This document shows positions 8,365 to 17,364 of a DNA stretch of 46,749 bases, piece by piece; position 1 is the stretch's first letter; every line of letters starts with the position of its first letter. The stretch comes from Sediminispirochaeta bajacaliforniensis DSM 16054 (GTDB lineage Bacteria; Spirochaetota; Spirochaetia; DSM-16054; Sediminispirochaetaceae). The position numbers and the translations under genes were made by a program. Below the pieces are notes generated by a model. It ran no database searches and had not been told where the DNA came from. It saw nothing but the letters and a program-made list of their open reading frames with translations. The DNA lies in assembly GCF_000378205.1 (NCBI RefSeq), contig NZ_KB899416.1, positions 1 through 46,749 of the forward strand. Reading direction: 5' to 3'.

Positions 8365-9075
8365 ATGAACGAGGCAAAACGGATTGCCATTGTCGATGAT
8401 GAAGAGGCTCTTACCGCCACGCTTGCCTTTGCTTTCCGCAGGGAAGGCTTTGAGATCGAGCTTTTTCACGACGGGGCGACGGCCTGGCAACATTTTTCAC
8501 GGAGACTTCCCCATCTTATTGTCCTTGATATCATGATGCCGAAGATGGATGGCCTTGCATTGTGTAAGCTGCTGCGAGGTGAAGGAATGCAGGTGCCCAT
8601 CATTTTCCTTTCTTCACGGGATGATGAAATCGACCGGCTTCTCGGCTTCGAGTCGGGGGGCGACGACTACCTGTCAAAGCCCTTTTCGGTCAGGGAATTA
8701 CTTGCCAGGGTGCGGGCCGTGCTTCGCCGAAGTTCCGGAGTGCAGGAGGGAGGCGTTCCTTCCGTAGTCGATATGGGGGACCTGCAGATTGATACATCAT
8801 CCGCCCGCTGTTTTTTCGGCGATCATAGTGTCCCCCTCACCCTGACGGAACTTCGAATACTGCTCTCGTTGCTGGAACTGCCCGGGGGGATCAAGAGTAG
8901 GGAACAGCTGATGGCTGCCGCCTTTCCCGAGGACCTCTATGCGAACGAGCGGGCCGTCGATAGTCATATCAAACGGATACGAAAAAAGATGACGGCCCTC
9001 GGCCTTCCCTACGATCCGCTGGAAACGGTCTACGGCATGGGCTACCGTTTTACCTCGACGGGGAGTCGCCGGTGA
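8365..9075 (+). CDS. creB: OmpR/CreB-family response regulator
   Basis: This is a 236-aa two-component response regulator. The receiver domain shows the acidic pocket D11/D12, the phospho-acceptor D55 in 'LIVLDIMMPKMDGL' and K105 in 'DYLSKPFSVREL'. The C-terminal winged helix of the OmpR class includes 'LTLTELRILLSLLELPGG', 'SREQLMAAAF' and 'RAVDSHIKRIRKKM', ending in 'VYGMGYRF'. It overlaps the kinase gene by 4 nt (GTGA) and is divergent from creD, which together give the CreBC assignment. It probably binds the phased repeats just upstream of its own gene, giving autoregulation and creD control. Confidence 0.87.
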   Translation: MNEAKRIAIVDDEEALTATLAFAFRREGFEIELFHDGATAWQHFSRRLPHLIVLDIMMPKMDGLALCKLLRGEGMQVPIIFLSSRDDEIDRLLGFESGGDDYLSKPFSVRELLARVRAVLRRSSGVQEGGVPSVVDMGDLQIDTSSARCFFGDHSVPLTLTELRILLSLLELPGGIKSREQLMAAAFPEDLYANERAVDSHIKRIRKKMTALGLPYDPLETVYGMGYRFTSTGSRR

Positions 9076-10667
9076 GGCGAATTTCCTTCCGCCTGCTGAT
9101 ATTCAACCTCCTTCTTTTATTTCTTCCCCTCGGAAGCATGCTTTACCTGAAGACCTACGAGAGGCAACTTCTTGAAAACCAGGAACGGGCGATGGTACAG
9201 GAGGGGCGGATACTTGCATCGGCACTGGCCGATAGAGCCATACAGGATGAGGGCCTGCGCATCCTCACCAATCTCGCAGGGAGAATGGAATCGAGGATCA
9301 GGATTGTGGACCAAGATGGCACACTGCTTGCCGACTCTGCTGTCGATTCCCCTGTTCTCCAGGATGAAAAGATGCAAGCGGCCGGTCGTGGCTACGAAAA
9401 ACAGGAATCGGGAAGGCAGGCTTTCTTGTATCGCCTTGTGGTGCCTCCCGTCAACAGATTCCGGGAGTTGTGTGCGCGCCTTCTGTTTCCTCCGTCGCCA
9501 CGCTTCGAATCTGCAGAGTATTACAGCGGGAAAGACGTACTCGACGGGCCTGAGGTGCGTTCGGCCCTTTCCGGCAGGTACGGAGCAAGTACCCGAATCT
9601 CCTCTGGCGGTCAACGTTCGGTTACCCTCTATTCAGCCATTCCCGTCTACGCTTCCTCCGGTAACGTGAGCGGTGCGGTCGTTGTCAGCCGTTCTACCTA
9701 TCGAATTCTCGAGGATCTCTACCGCATCCGTCTCGACATCATCGTCATATCACTCTATTCCTTTGTCGCCGCGATCGCCATCAGCCTTATCCTCTCCTTT
9801 ACCATTACCAGACCGCTCAGAAGGCTCAAGGATCGTGCGGAAGAGCTTCTTTCTGTACGAAACGATCTTGTCTCTGCGTTTCGGGATGGGTTTCCTGCCC
9901 TTAGGCGGCGTGATGAGATAGGCGACCTGGGGCGGGCCCTGGCCGAGCTGTGGGAACGTCTGGAAAAACGCATAGGGGACATCGACGAATTTACCTCCGA
10001 TACCCTCCACGAATTGAAAAATCCCCTCTCTGCCATACGGAGTGCTGCGGAAGTGGCCTCCTCAGAGGCCGATCGGGAAGGTACGAGTGAACTTTCTGTT
10101 TTTTTCCGGACCATCCTTACCTCCGTGGCCAGAATCGACCGGCTTTTGGGAGAACTCAGGGAGATCGGCAGGATCGATGCGGGTATAGACGACCCTTCTG
10201 CCGAGGCGCTGGATGTGGAATCCCTGGTCAAGCGCCTGAAAGAGATGTATCGCTGTCATAAAAGGATTATTTCCGAAGAGATCGAGCTTCGTATCGACAA
10301 TCGCCTTAGCGGTCGTTCCATTCTGATCAATCCCGAACGGATGCTTCAGCTGGTCGGGAATCTTCTTGATAATGCCCTTGACTTTGCCTCTTCCCGGGTT
10401 GATCTTTCGCTATTTCCCCTTGGCGAGAGGGATGTCGGCATCAGGGTTGAGGATGATGGTCCGGGGATCGATCCGGCCGATGCTCCCCATCTCTTTTCCC
10501 GCTTCTTCTCCGTCCGGGAACGTCGGGGCGAGCATTCCGGCCTCGGACTCTCCATTTGCCGTGCCATTGCCGAAAGATGTGGGGGAGGTGTTGTGCTGGA
10601 AGAAAATCCGGAGGAACATAAGAAGAAAGGAGCCTCTTTCCTTGTCGTGCTTCCCGCTTCCTTCTGA
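9072..10667 (+). CDS. creC: CreC-like membrane sensor histidine kinase
   Basis: This is a 531-aa sensor kinase starting at GTG 9072, which overlaps the creB stop. It has a transmembrane helix at ~5-27, an extracytoplasmic sensor region of ~200 residues ('IRIVDQDGTLLADSAVDSP' is PAS/Cache-like), a second helix at ~220-245 (IIVISLYSFVAAIAISLIL), a HAMP linker, and then the catalytic core. The H-box is 'DTLHELKNPLSAIRSAAEVA' with phospho-His H313, the N-box 'LVGNLLDNALDFA', G1 'VEDDGPGID' and G2 'GEHSGLGLSICRAIA'. The C-terminal ATPase domain is complete. It phosphorylates the adjacent CreB-like regulator. The signal is unknown. Confidence 0.88.
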   Translation: MRRISFRLLIFNLLLLFLPLGSMLYLKTYERQLLENQERAMVQEGRILASALADRAIQDEGLRILTNLAGRMESRIRIVDQDGTLLADSAVDSPVLQDEKMQAAGRGYEKQESGRQAFLYRLVVPPVNRFRELCARLLFPPSPRFESAEYYSGKDVLDGPEVRSALSGRYGASTRISSGGQRSVTLYSAIPVYASSGNVSGAVVVSRSTYRILEDLYRIRLDIIVISLYSFVAAIAISLILSFTITRPLRRLKDRAEELLSVRNDLVSAFRDGFPALRRRDEIGDLGRALAELWERLEKRIGDIDEFTSDTLHELKNPLSAIRSAAEVASSEADREGTSELSVFFRTILTSVARIDRLLGELREIGRIDAGIDDPSAEALDVESLVKRLKEMYRCHKRIISEEIELRIDNRLSGRSILINPERMLQLVGNLLDNALDFASSRVDLSLFPLGERDVGIRVEDDGPGIDPADAPHLFSRFFSVRERRGEHSGLGLSICRAIAERCGGGVVLEENPEEHKKKGASFLVVLPASF

Positions 10668-10673
10668 ATTCTG

Positions 10674-10695
10674 AAAAAGCGCCCACTAAAGGCGC
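10674..10695 (-). terminator. Rho-independent terminator of the amidohydrolase gene
   Basis: Read on the minus strand, GCGCC-TTTAGTG-GGCGC is followed by TTTTT (10674-10678). It sits 45 bp past the amidohydrolase stop, between two converging genes. Confidence 0.6.
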
Positions 10696-10720
10696 AATGG
10701 TGGTATAGAGGTGTATTTTC

Positions 10721-10742
10721 ATCACCAGGATTCGGAACACTA
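10721..10742 (-). repeat. Short dispersed motif, copy 2
   Basis: On the minus strand this reads TAGTGTTCCGAATCCTGGTG, matching the copy at 25046-25070 over 17 bases (TGTTCCGAATCCTGGTG). It includes the last bases of the amidohydrolase gene, supplying its TAG stop. Confidence 0.55.
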
Positions 10743-11942
10743 CCCCCTAATTACCACACCTCCGTGAATCACCGTTCGCCTGCTTTTCCCGCCGATGAGA
10801 GCCTCAACCGGATTGGGAGCATCTACGATTACCATATCGGCTCTACACCCCTGCTTTAGTCCATAATTCGTTATACCCATTGCCCAAGCCGGGGTTTCGG
10901 TGATCATTGCCAGCAGATCCTGGCTGCGGCTGTAGGGGTCAAGCTGGGCCACCTGAGCGGTGAGGAGCAACTCTTCAAGGGGATCTCCGTTGCCGAAGGG
11001 GCGAAAAGGGTCTCTGATGTTATCCGAGGCTACCGCCACCGGCACCCCCGCTTCAATGAGTTCTGTGATTCTGGTCGTACCCCGACGGCGATTCTTGGTA
11101 TCGCTGCGTCCCATGAGAAAAAGATTGCAGGAGGGCAGTGTTACCACATTGACGCCGGAGCTGGCAACCTTTTCGATCACTCGTGCCGCTGCATCCGCAT
11201 CCATTGCCGAAAGAGAGGTACAGTGGCCCGCCGTCACACGGCCGCCCATCCCGTATTCCATGGTTTTCTCGGCAAGATAGTCGAGGGCATCGGCATTTGC
11301 TTCCTCGCTTTCGTCCACATGCAGGTCGATAGGAAGGCCGCTTGTCTCCGCAAGACGAAAGAGTGTGTCGGTAAGCTCCCGATGATTGTTACTCAAGGTG
11401 GGACAGCCGCCGATCGCATCGGCTCCTGCTTCTATGGCTTTTTCCAATAGCTCATATACGGCATCTCCGGGAACAATCTTTTCTACGGCTCCGGGGAAGG
11501 CGACCAATTGAATCGTAATCTCATCCTTATAGTGTTCGCGTATCCTGCAGGCGCTTTCCCAGAGCTTCATGCCGGTGAAACGTTCAAGGGTAATATGGCT
11601 TCTCAGTATCGAGGTCCCGGCTTCGATCGCCATTTCAACCATGTTACAGCCGTTTTCATATAACTCCTCTTCATCGACGTTCCTGAAGTAGGCGTTCATA
11701 CTTTTAATCGCTTCTAATAGGGTGCCTGAGTAATTATGGATGCGACCGGCGGTCATTGCTTTATCAAGATGGGTGTGCATGTCGACAAAGCCGGGGAAAA
11801 CGGTTTTTCCTGAAGCATCAATAATCTTTCGGCCGGCTCCTGTGATGCGGGCAGCCTTTTCCGCAATGAATCCCTCCTTGATGCCAAGATCCATTGTTCC
11901 GTTTCCGTGAATATTACCCTGCTTGATTACTAAATCATACAT
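10740..11942 (-). CDS. Cytosine-deaminase-like metal-dependent amidohydrolase
   Basis: This is a 400-aa amidohydrolase-superfamily enzyme closest in pattern to cytosine deaminase (CodA), which hydrolyses cytosine to uracil and ammonia. Metal ligands are visible as HxH in 'GFVDMHTHLDKA', His in 'IDLHVDESEEANAD', His in 'GRVTAGHCTSLSAM' and the catalytic Asp in 'VAVASDNIRDPFRPFGNGD'. The 'LMGRSDTKNRRRGTTRI' segment parallels CodA 'LQGRFDTYPKRRGITRV'. I chose the ATG at 11942, with AAGGA 6 nt upstream, over an ATG at 11978. It is divergent, over a 75-bp gap, from a nucleoside-type ABC importer and near xanthine-dehydrogenase genes, so a role in nucleobase or related N-heterocycle salvage is likely. 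Other ring amides are possible substrates. Confidence 0.82.
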   Translation of the reverse strand: MYDLVIKQGNIHGNGTMDLGIKEGFIAEKAARITGAGRKIIDASGKTVFPGFVDMHTHLDKAMTAGRIHNYSGTLLEAIKSMNAYFRNVDEEELYENGCNMVEMAIEAGTSILRSHITLERFTGMKLWESACRIREHYKDEITIQLVAFPGAVEKIVPGDAVYELLEKAIEAGADAIGGCPTLSNNHRELTDTLFRLAETSGLPIDLHVDESEEANADALDYLAEKTMEYGMGGRVTAGHCTSLSAMDADAAARVIEKVASSGVNVVTLPSCNLFLMGRSDTKNRRRGTTRITELIEAGVPVAVASDNIRDPFRPFGNGDPLEELLLTAQVAQLDPYSRSQDLLAMITETPAWAMGITNYGLKQGCRADMVIVDAPNPVEALIGGKSRRTVIHGGVVIRG

Positions 11943-11959
11943 ATGAATCCTTAATCTTC

Positions 11960-11988
11960 TTGATGATTTCGAAAACATATAGTAATAT
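11960..11988 (+). promoter_or_regulatory. Sigma-70-type promoter of the BMP transporter operon
   Basis: TTGATG (11960-11965), a 17-bp spacer and TAATAT (11983-11988) lie 29 bp before the binding-protein start, which is preceded by AAGGAGG. The box lies in the 75-bp divergent gap shared with the amidohydrolase gene. Confidence 0.6.
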
Positions 11989-12017
11989 ACCTTTATGCAA
12001 TCTACAAGGAGGAAAAA

Positions 12018-13013
12018 ATGAAAAAAGGATTATTGTTGTTACTGGCTGTTTTACTTCTTCCCGTCGTATCTTTTGCGGAAGGACAAAAGGAGGAAGCGTC
12101 CGGTGATCAATTGAAGGTTGCGGCCCTTTTACCTGGTCCCATCAATGATGGCGGATGGAACACCAACATGTATGATTCTCTTAAGCTTATGGAAAAGGAG
12201 CTTGGTGCAAAAATTGCCTATACCGAGCGAACCCCGGCATCCGACTACGAGGAGATTTTCCGGGGCTATGCCGCAAGCGGATATAACATTGTATTCGGAC
12301 ATGGTTTTGAGTTCGGTGAACCGGCGGAAAAGGTGGCAAAAGAGTTCCCCGAGGTTACCTTTATCATCACCAGCACCAGCATAAGCCAGCCTCCCAATTT
12401 AGGTTCCTTTCTTGTCGACGATTTCCAGTGCGGATTTGTCCAGGGGGCTGTTGCGGCGATCCTCTCAAAGAGCAGAATCGTCGGTTATGTCGGTGGCATG
12501 GAGATTCCACCCATCGTGAATCAGAGCAAGGGCTTTGTCGCCGGTGCGAAGTATGTCGATAAGTCTATCGATGCCAAGGCGCTCTTGACCGGTAGTTTCG
12601 AAGACATCGCCAAGGCGAAAGAGATGTCAAAATCCCTTATTGCCGAAGGTGCCGATATCCTCGTGGCGGATGCCGACGAATCGAACCACGGTGTGATCGA
12701 GGCGGTTGAAGAGGCCGGAGCTCTCGTTATCGGAAGTTCAGGCGACATCTACGAAACAGTCCCCGATGCACGAGATGTTATCCTGACGAGCATGACCGAG
12801 AATATGCCGAAAGGTTTGACTGTTCTTGCCAAGTCGGTCGTCGACGGCACCTTTGAGGCAAAGAACTATATTATCGGTTTGCATGACGGGGCCGTTGCCC
12901 TTGCCCCGTTTCGGGATAACGCGAACCTTGTTTCCGCCGATCAAAAGGCACAGATCGATAAAATCATACAGGATCTGAGAGACGGCACCATCGATCTGAA
13001 TCAGTATAAGTAG
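12018..13013 (+). CDS. BMP/PnrA-family ABC transporter substrate-binding protein
   Basis: This is a 331-aa periplasmic binding protein of the BMP (PnrA/Med) family, whose characterised members bind purine nucleosides (Treponema TmpC/PnrA). The signal peptide is MKKGLLLLLAVLLLPVVSFA, followed by 'EGQKEEASG'. There is no lipobox Cys, so cleavage by signal peptidase I is expected. Family features include 'AALLPGPINDGGWNTNMYDSL' near the start, 'FGHGFEF', 'QCGFVQGAVAAIL', 'GYVGGMEIPP' and 'VADADESNHGVIEA'. It is first gene of an operon with two permeases and a double ATPase. The clustering with xanthine dehydrogenase and a deaminase suggests a purine or nucleobase-type ligand. Confidence 0.9.
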   Translation: MKKGLLLLLAVLLLPVVSFAEGQKEEASGDQLKVAALLPGPINDGGWNTNMYDSLKLMEKELGAKIAYTERTPASDYEEIFRGYAASGYNIVFGHGFEFGEPAEKVAKEFPEVTFIITSTSISQPPNLGSFLVDDFQCGFVQGAVAAILSKSRIVGYVGGMEIPPIVNQSKGFVAGAKYVDKSIDAKALLTGSFEDIAKAKEMSKSLIAEGADILVADADESNHGVIEAVEEAGALVIGSSGDIYETVPDARDVILTSMTENMPKGLTVLAKSVVDGTFEAKNYIIGLHDGAVALAPFRDNANLVSADQKAQIDKIIQDLRDGTIDLNQYK

Positions 13014-13028
13014 CCGTTTAATGCCTTC

Positions 13029-13057
13029 AGCCACGGAGGTGCCCAACCTCCGTGGCT
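13029..13057 (+). other. Intercistronic stem-loop
   Basis: A perfect 12-bp stem (AGCCACGGAGGT / ACCTCCGTGGCT) with a 5-nt loop lies 15 bp after the binding-protein stop, and no U-run follows. In importer operons such structures stabilise the upstream message or partially terminate, giving excess binding protein. It occludes a possible GTG start at 13052, supporting ATG 13076 for the permease. Confidence 0.65.
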
Positions 13058-13075
13058 CCCATATCGGGGAACACT

Positions 13076-14152
13076 ATGAACAGACGATTGAACACTATTC
13101 TTATGCAGTGTGTCTCTATCACTGTGGCTTTTGTCCTTGGTGCCGTCGTGATCAAAATGATCGGGATATCACCGCTTTTTGCCTATGGTGCGCTCCTTAA
13201 CGGCTCTTTCGGAAGCATCAATGCAATCGGAGAAACTCTCGTTAAGATGACGCCCCTTATCCTCACGGGCTTAAGTTACGCCTTTGCCGCCAGAGCCGGA
13301 CTTATCAACATCGGAGCGGAAGGACAGCTCTATATCGGGGGAATTTTAGCCACCCTTGTCGGCTCCAACTTTGCCGGACTGCCTATGATTATTCATGTGC
13401 CTTTTGCCGTTGCCGCTGCTTTTGCAGGCGGAGCAGTATGGGGCGGGTTGGTTGGTCTTCTCAAAGTAAAGTTTGGCGCCAATGAAATCATCACGACGGT
13501 GATGCTCAACTATATCGCCATCTATCTGGTGAGCTTTCTCGTTACCGGTCCGATGAAGGCTCCCCCGGGGACCATGCCCGAGAGCCGACCGATTCTCGAT
13601 TCGGCACACTTGGTGCGGATACTACCTGGGACAAGGCTTCATATCGGCATCTTCATTGCCATTCTTGCTCTGCTTTTTTACTATTTTTTCATATTTAAGA
13701 TGCGGCAGGGTTATGAAATGCGGGTTGTAGGGAACAACATGGAGTCGGCCCGGGCCGCGGGTATGCGACCCCAGCGTACAATGGTTCTTGCTATGCTTCT
13801 TGCCGGAGGAATGGGGGGTCTTGCAGGTGGCGTTGAGATCCTTGGAATCCAGGGACGCCTGCTGCAATCCTTTAGTCCCGGCTACGGATTCGACGGTATT
13901 GCCGTTGCTCTGGTTGGGGTGAACAACCCTGTCGGCATCGTTCTTGGAGCCTTGCTTTTCGGCTTTCTTCGAGCCGGAGGCAACAGAATGCAGCTGGTTG
14001 CCCAGGTACCGGTTTCGGTTATCTACGTCGTTCAGGGATTGGTTATTACCTTTGTGATCATCGGTCAGAATCTGCATGTTTTTCAAAAGGTCGGGGTAAA
14101 CCGCCCCTTTCGTCGGAAGACTGGGGACGGTCCTGCCCCGGAGGTGCTCTGA
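13076..14152 (+). CDS. ABC transporter permease 1 (BMP/nucleoside type, BPD_transp_2)
   Basis: This is an integral membrane permease (358 aa) of the RbsC/BPD_transp_2 family, paired with BMP-type binding proteins. It has about nine hydrophobic helices. Family signatures are 'AFAARAGLINIGAEGQLYIGG', 'ANEIITTVMLNYIAIYLVSFL' and 'GNNMESARAAGMRP', followed by 'GMGGLAGGVEILG' and 'GYGFDGIAVALVG'. I took ATG 13076 (GGGGAA upstream) instead of the GTG at 13052 inside the stem-loop. Its stop overlaps the next permease start (TGATG). The two permeases form the heterodimeric channel. Confidence 0.9.
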   Translation: MNRRLNTILMQCVSITVAFVLGAVVIKMIGISPLFAYGALLNGSFGSINAIGETLVKMTPLILTGLSYAFAARAGLINIGAEGQLYIGGILATLVGSNFAGLPMIIHVPFAVAAAFAGGAVWGGLVGLLKVKFGANEIITTVMLNYIAIYLVSFLVTGPMKAPPGTMPESRPILDSAHLVRILPGTRLHIGIFIAILALLFYYFFIFKMRQGYEMRVVGNNMESARAAGMRPQRTMVLAMLLAGGMGGLAGGVEILGIQGRLLQSFSPGYGFDGIAVALVGVNNPVGIVLGALLFGFLRAGGNRMQLVAQVPVSVIYVVQGLVITFVIIGQNLHVFQKVGVNRPFRRKTGDGPAPEVL

Positions 14153-15075
14153 TGGAACTTCTTAGTTATCTACTGGCGACCGATCTGCGAATGGCCGCTC
14201 CTATTCTCATTGCCGCTCTTGGCCTTCTTTTTATGGAAAAAAGCGGTGTAGTCAATATCGGTTGCGAGGGGATGATGCTCTTCGGGACCTTTTTCGGTGT
14301 TTTCTTTGCCCGGCTTTCAGGCTCACCCTGGATAGGCTTGCTTTTTGCCGGAATGACCGGGATGGTCATTGGCCTCTTTTTTGCATTCATTGTGGTTACC
14401 CTGCGGGCCAATCAGATTGTGACGGGGATAGCCCTAAACATCATTGCTCAGGGGGCCACCTCGACCCTGAATCGGCTTATCTTCGGCGTTTCAAGCCAGG
14501 CGGCCAATGCGCCGGGCTTTGAGGTCGTCCCTATCCCTCTGCTTTCGAAGATTCCCGTTATAGGAGATTCTCTCTTTAACCAGATGGGGCCCATCTATCT
14601 CGCTCTGCTTCTTGTTCCTTTGATCCGCTGGTTTATGATGAAGACAACCATAGGTCTGAAGATCCGTGCCGTGGGTGAACATCCCCATTCGGCCGATACC
14701 GCAGGAATAAATGTACGCTCTGTTCGCTATGGCAGCATTCTGGCAGGGTCCTTTCTCGTGGGGGCTGCCGGAGGATTCCTTTCTCTTGGGATTCTGAGCC
14801 TCTTTTCTGAAAATATGGTGAGCGGAAGAGGATATATCGCTCTGGCCGTCATCATTTTCGGGAAATGGAACTCCTGGGGAGTTCTTGCCGCCGCCCTGGT
14901 TTTTGGCCTCGGGGATGCGGTACAGATTAAGATGCAAACGGCCGGTAGTTCAATTCCCTATCAGTTTCTCATGATGCTTCCCTATATCCTGACGATTCTG
15001 GCACTTTCCGGTTTTGTCGGAAAAGCGGAATCTCCTGCAGCATCGGGGAAACCCTTTCGCAACGACGAGCTATAG
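14152..15075 (+). CDS. ABC transporter permease 2 (BMP/nucleoside type, BPD_transp_2)
   Basis: This is the second membrane subunit (307 aa) of the same importer. It has about nine hydrophobic segments and the family patterns 'LLFMEKSGVVNIGCEGMMLFG', 'RANQIVTGIALNIIAQG', 'IRAVGEHPHSADTAGINV' and 'GRGYIALAVIIFGKWNSWG'. It is translationally coupled to permease 1 (TGATG at 14150-14154) and lies 15 bp before the ATPase gene. Lengths and order match YufPQ/NupPQ-type nucleoside importers. Confidence 0.9.
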   Translation: MELLSYLLATDLRMAAPILIAALGLLFMEKSGVVNIGCEGMMLFGTFFGVFFARLSGSPWIGLLFAGMTGMVIGLFFAFIVVTLRANQIVTGIALNIIAQGATSTLNRLIFGVSSQAANAPGFEVVPIPLLSKIPVIGDSLFNQMGPIYLALLLVPLIRWFMMKTTIGLKIRAVGEHPHSADTAGINVRSVRYGSILAGSFLVGAAGGFLSLGILSLFSENMVSGRGYIALAVIIFGKWNSWGVLAAALVFGLGDAVQIKMQTAGSSIPYQFLMMLPYILTILALSGFVGKAESPAASGKPFRNDEL

Positions 15076-15090
15076 GATTAAGGAGCTGCT

Positions 15091-16608
15091 ATGGATACGC
15101 ATGAAACAGTCCTGGAAATGAGAGGAATTACCAAGATTTTTCCCGGTGTCGTTGCCAATGATTCTATCAATTTTGATCTACGAAAGGGTGAAGTCCACGC
15201 CCTTCTCGGAGAAAATGGGGCGGGGAAAAGTACCCTGATGGGCATTCTTTCCGGGGTTTACCAGCCGACGGAGGGAACAATCGTGTTGGAGGGTTCCCCT
15301 GTCTGTTTCGATTCCGCCAGGGATGCCATCCTCAACGGCATCGGGATGGTCTATCAGCATTTTATGCTGGTGCCGAAACTGACGGTTGCGGAGAATATCA
15401 TGCTTGGGATCAAACGGCCGAAGGAGCCGCTTCTGCAGATCGATAAGGCATCGGAACAGATCGTTGCTTTTGCCCGTACATATGACATGGATTTAGACCC
15501 GGAACAGAAGGTCGCTTCCCTGACCGTCGGACAGCAGCAGCGGGTTGAGATTGTAAAGGCTCTTTTTCGCGGGGCGAAGGTCCTTGTTCTTGATGAGCCT
15601 ACGGCGGTCCTTACACCGAAAGAGACCCATGAGCTTTTCAGTATGATCAAGATGCTTACCGATCAGAACTTTTCCGTTATCTTTATAAGCCATAAGATCG
15701 ACGAGGTTATTGAGATCAGCAATCGTATTTCCGTGCTTCGGCGGGGGAAACTTGAAGCAACCATCGATAACGAGGGAGTTTCCAAGAAAGAATTGGCCGG
15801 TCTCATGGTCGGCCGCGATGTTTCCTTCTGTGTTGAGAAAACTCCCTGCTGTCCGGGAAATTCCGTCCTTGCCCTTGAAGGGGTGGGGCTAAAGGACCGC
15901 GAAGGTCGAGCGCTCCTGAAGGATGTGAACTTTGAGGTACACGAAGGGGAAATTTTAGGGGTAGCCGGTGTCGATGGAAACGGGCAGGACGAATTACTCG
16001 AGGTGATAACGGGTCTTCGATCCGCCTCGGAAGGATCGGTCTGCATCGTCGGCCAGGAGGTCCTGGGCAAAAGTCCCCGCCAGATCCTGGAAATGGGCTT
16101 GGCTCATATCCCTGCGGACCGGCAAGCCCGCGGCCTTGTGCTGAACATGGATATCAAAGAGAATTTTATTATCAATGATTATTACCGCTCTCCGCATAGT
16201 AAACGGGATATCATTTCCTGGCCCTTTGTCAGAAAACATACGAAAGAAAACATCGAGCGCTTCGATGTTAGAACCTCTTCCATCGATACCCCGGTCTCGA
16301 CCCTTTCGGGGGGAAATCAGCAAAAGCTGATTCTTGCCAGGGAGCTTCATGGCAAACCGGTCCTTTTGGCCGCAATGCATGCCACCCGGGGGCTCGATGT
16401 GGGGGCCATTGAATATGTACATCAACGGATACTCGAACAGCGTGCGGCGGGAACCGCGATCCTGTATATTTCGACAGAGTTGGAAGAGCTTATGAGCCTT
16501 TCAGATAGGATTGCCGTGATGTTCAGGGGGGAAATCATGGGGATTGTTCGGCCCGAAGAAGTGACAATTGATCAAATTGGGCTTATGATGGCAGGAAGCA
16601 TAACGTAA
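15091..16608 (+). CDS. ABC transporter double ATP-binding protein (nucleoside importer)
   Basis: This is a 505-aa ATPase with two nucleotide-binding domains in tandem (RbsA/NupO type) that energises the importer. The N-terminal domain is canonical: Walker A 'GENGAGKST', Q-loop 'MVYQHFMLVPKLTV', signature 'LTVGQQQRVEIVKAL' and Walker B 'VLVLDEPTAVLTP'. The second domain has a degenerate Walker A 'GVDGNGQDELLE', an intact signature 'LSGGNQQKLILAREL' and the altered Walker B 'LLAAMHATRGLDVGA', the usual asymmetry of this family. AAGGAG precedes the ATG. It ends 1 bp before the GntR-type regulator gene, so the operon probably continues. Confidence 0.93.
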   Translation: MDTHETVLEMRGITKIFPGVVANDSINFDLRKGEVHALLGENGAGKSTLMGILSGVYQPTEGTIVLEGSPVCFDSARDAILNGIGMVYQHFMLVPKLTVAENIMLGIKRPKEPLLQIDKASEQIVAFARTYDMDLDPEQKVASLTVGQQQRVEIVKALFRGAKVLVLDEPTAVLTPKETHELFSMIKMLTDQNFSVIFISHKIDEVIEISNRISVLRRGKLEATIDNEGVSKKELAGLMVGRDVSFCVEKTPCCPGNSVLALEGVGLKDREGRALLKDVNFEVHEGEILGVAGVDGNGQDELLEVITGLRSASEGSVCIVGQEVLGKSPRQILEMGLAHIPADRQARGLVLNMDIKENFIINDYYRSPHSKRDIISWPFVRKHTKENIERFDVRTSSIDTPVSTLSGGNQQKLILARELHGKPVLLAAMHATRGLDVGAIEYVHQRILEQRAAGTAILYISTELEELMSLSDRIAVMFRGEIMGIVRPEEVTIDQIGLMMAGSIT

Positions 16609-16609
16609 T

Positions 16610-17356
16610 ATGAGGCCCGTAATGAAGGAGTATGGACCACAAGGAAAGAAGTTCCCAAAATATAAAGTTATCAAGCACTACCTGTTGCAGCGGATTAAGG
16701 AGATGAAGCCGGGAGATAACCGTTTGGAAACGGAAGAGGTCCTATCGGAAAAGATGGGAGTGAGCAAGGCGACGGTCCGGCAGGCAATGGATGAGCTGAT
16801 TAACGAGGACTTAATAACACGGCAGCAGGGGAAAGGTGTATTCGGCCATCCCCGAGTCGGGGAATTGAAAATGCATCTTGGCCTCTGGGCCAATTTTCGG
16901 GATTACCTTTCCCGGGCGGGATATCGGGTGTCCGTAACTCAATCTCCGTTTCGGGTAGATATCGCCTCGAAGCATATGGTCGCACGAGCTCCATCTCTTG
17001 AGGGGGCTCATGTGTATGCCTTCGACTGGATTTATTATGCAAACGACAAACCCGTTATCGTTTGCAGGATCGAGGTTCCCATGGATCTTGTTATCAATCC
17101 CCTTCAATCCGAGGTTCCTCCGCTTACCCTTAAAGAGAGCTTGAAGAGGCTGAGCGGGAAAAATTTTTCCTATGCCATCAGCTGGCTTCGCAGTTCTCTT
17201 GACAGGGAGGCTGCCAGGCTCTTCGCTCTTGATGATATGACCGCTTTTTTGGTATGGGATGAAAATTTTTTCGATTTGTACGATAATCATCTTTGTTATA
17301 ACGAGATTCTGTTTCATCCCGATTATCTCGATTTTTCGATTATCTGCCATTTTTAG
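16610..17356 (+). CDS. GntR-family regulator (HutC/UTRA type)
   Basis: This is a 248-aa regulator. The N-terminal winged helix has 'RLETEEVLSEKMGVSKATVRQAMDEL', 'INEDLITRQQGKGVF' and so on, and residues ~85-245 form a UTRA-like ligand domain ('HVYAFDWIYYANDKPVIVCRIEVP'). UTRA domains sense the small-molecule substrate of neighbouring genes. It sits between the importer ATPase (1-bp gap) and the xanthine-dehydrogenase pair (8-bp gap), in the same direction, and probably controls this catabolic operon from within. The start could also be ATG 16622. The C-terminus ('DYLDFSIICHF') is complete. Confidence 0.83.
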   Translation: MRPVMKEYGPQGKKFPKYKVIKHYLLQRIKEMKPGDNRLETEEVLSEKMGVSKATVRQAMDELINEDLITRQQGKGVFGHPRVGELKMHLGLWANFRDYLSRAGYRVSVTQSPFRVDIASKHMVARAPSLEGAHVYAFDWIYYANDKPVIVCRIEVPMDLVINPLQSEVPPLTLKESLKRLSGKNFSYAISWLRSSLDREAARLFALDDMTAFLVWDENFFDLYDNHLCYNEILFHPDYLDFSIICHF

Positions 17357-17364
17357 GAGGTACC

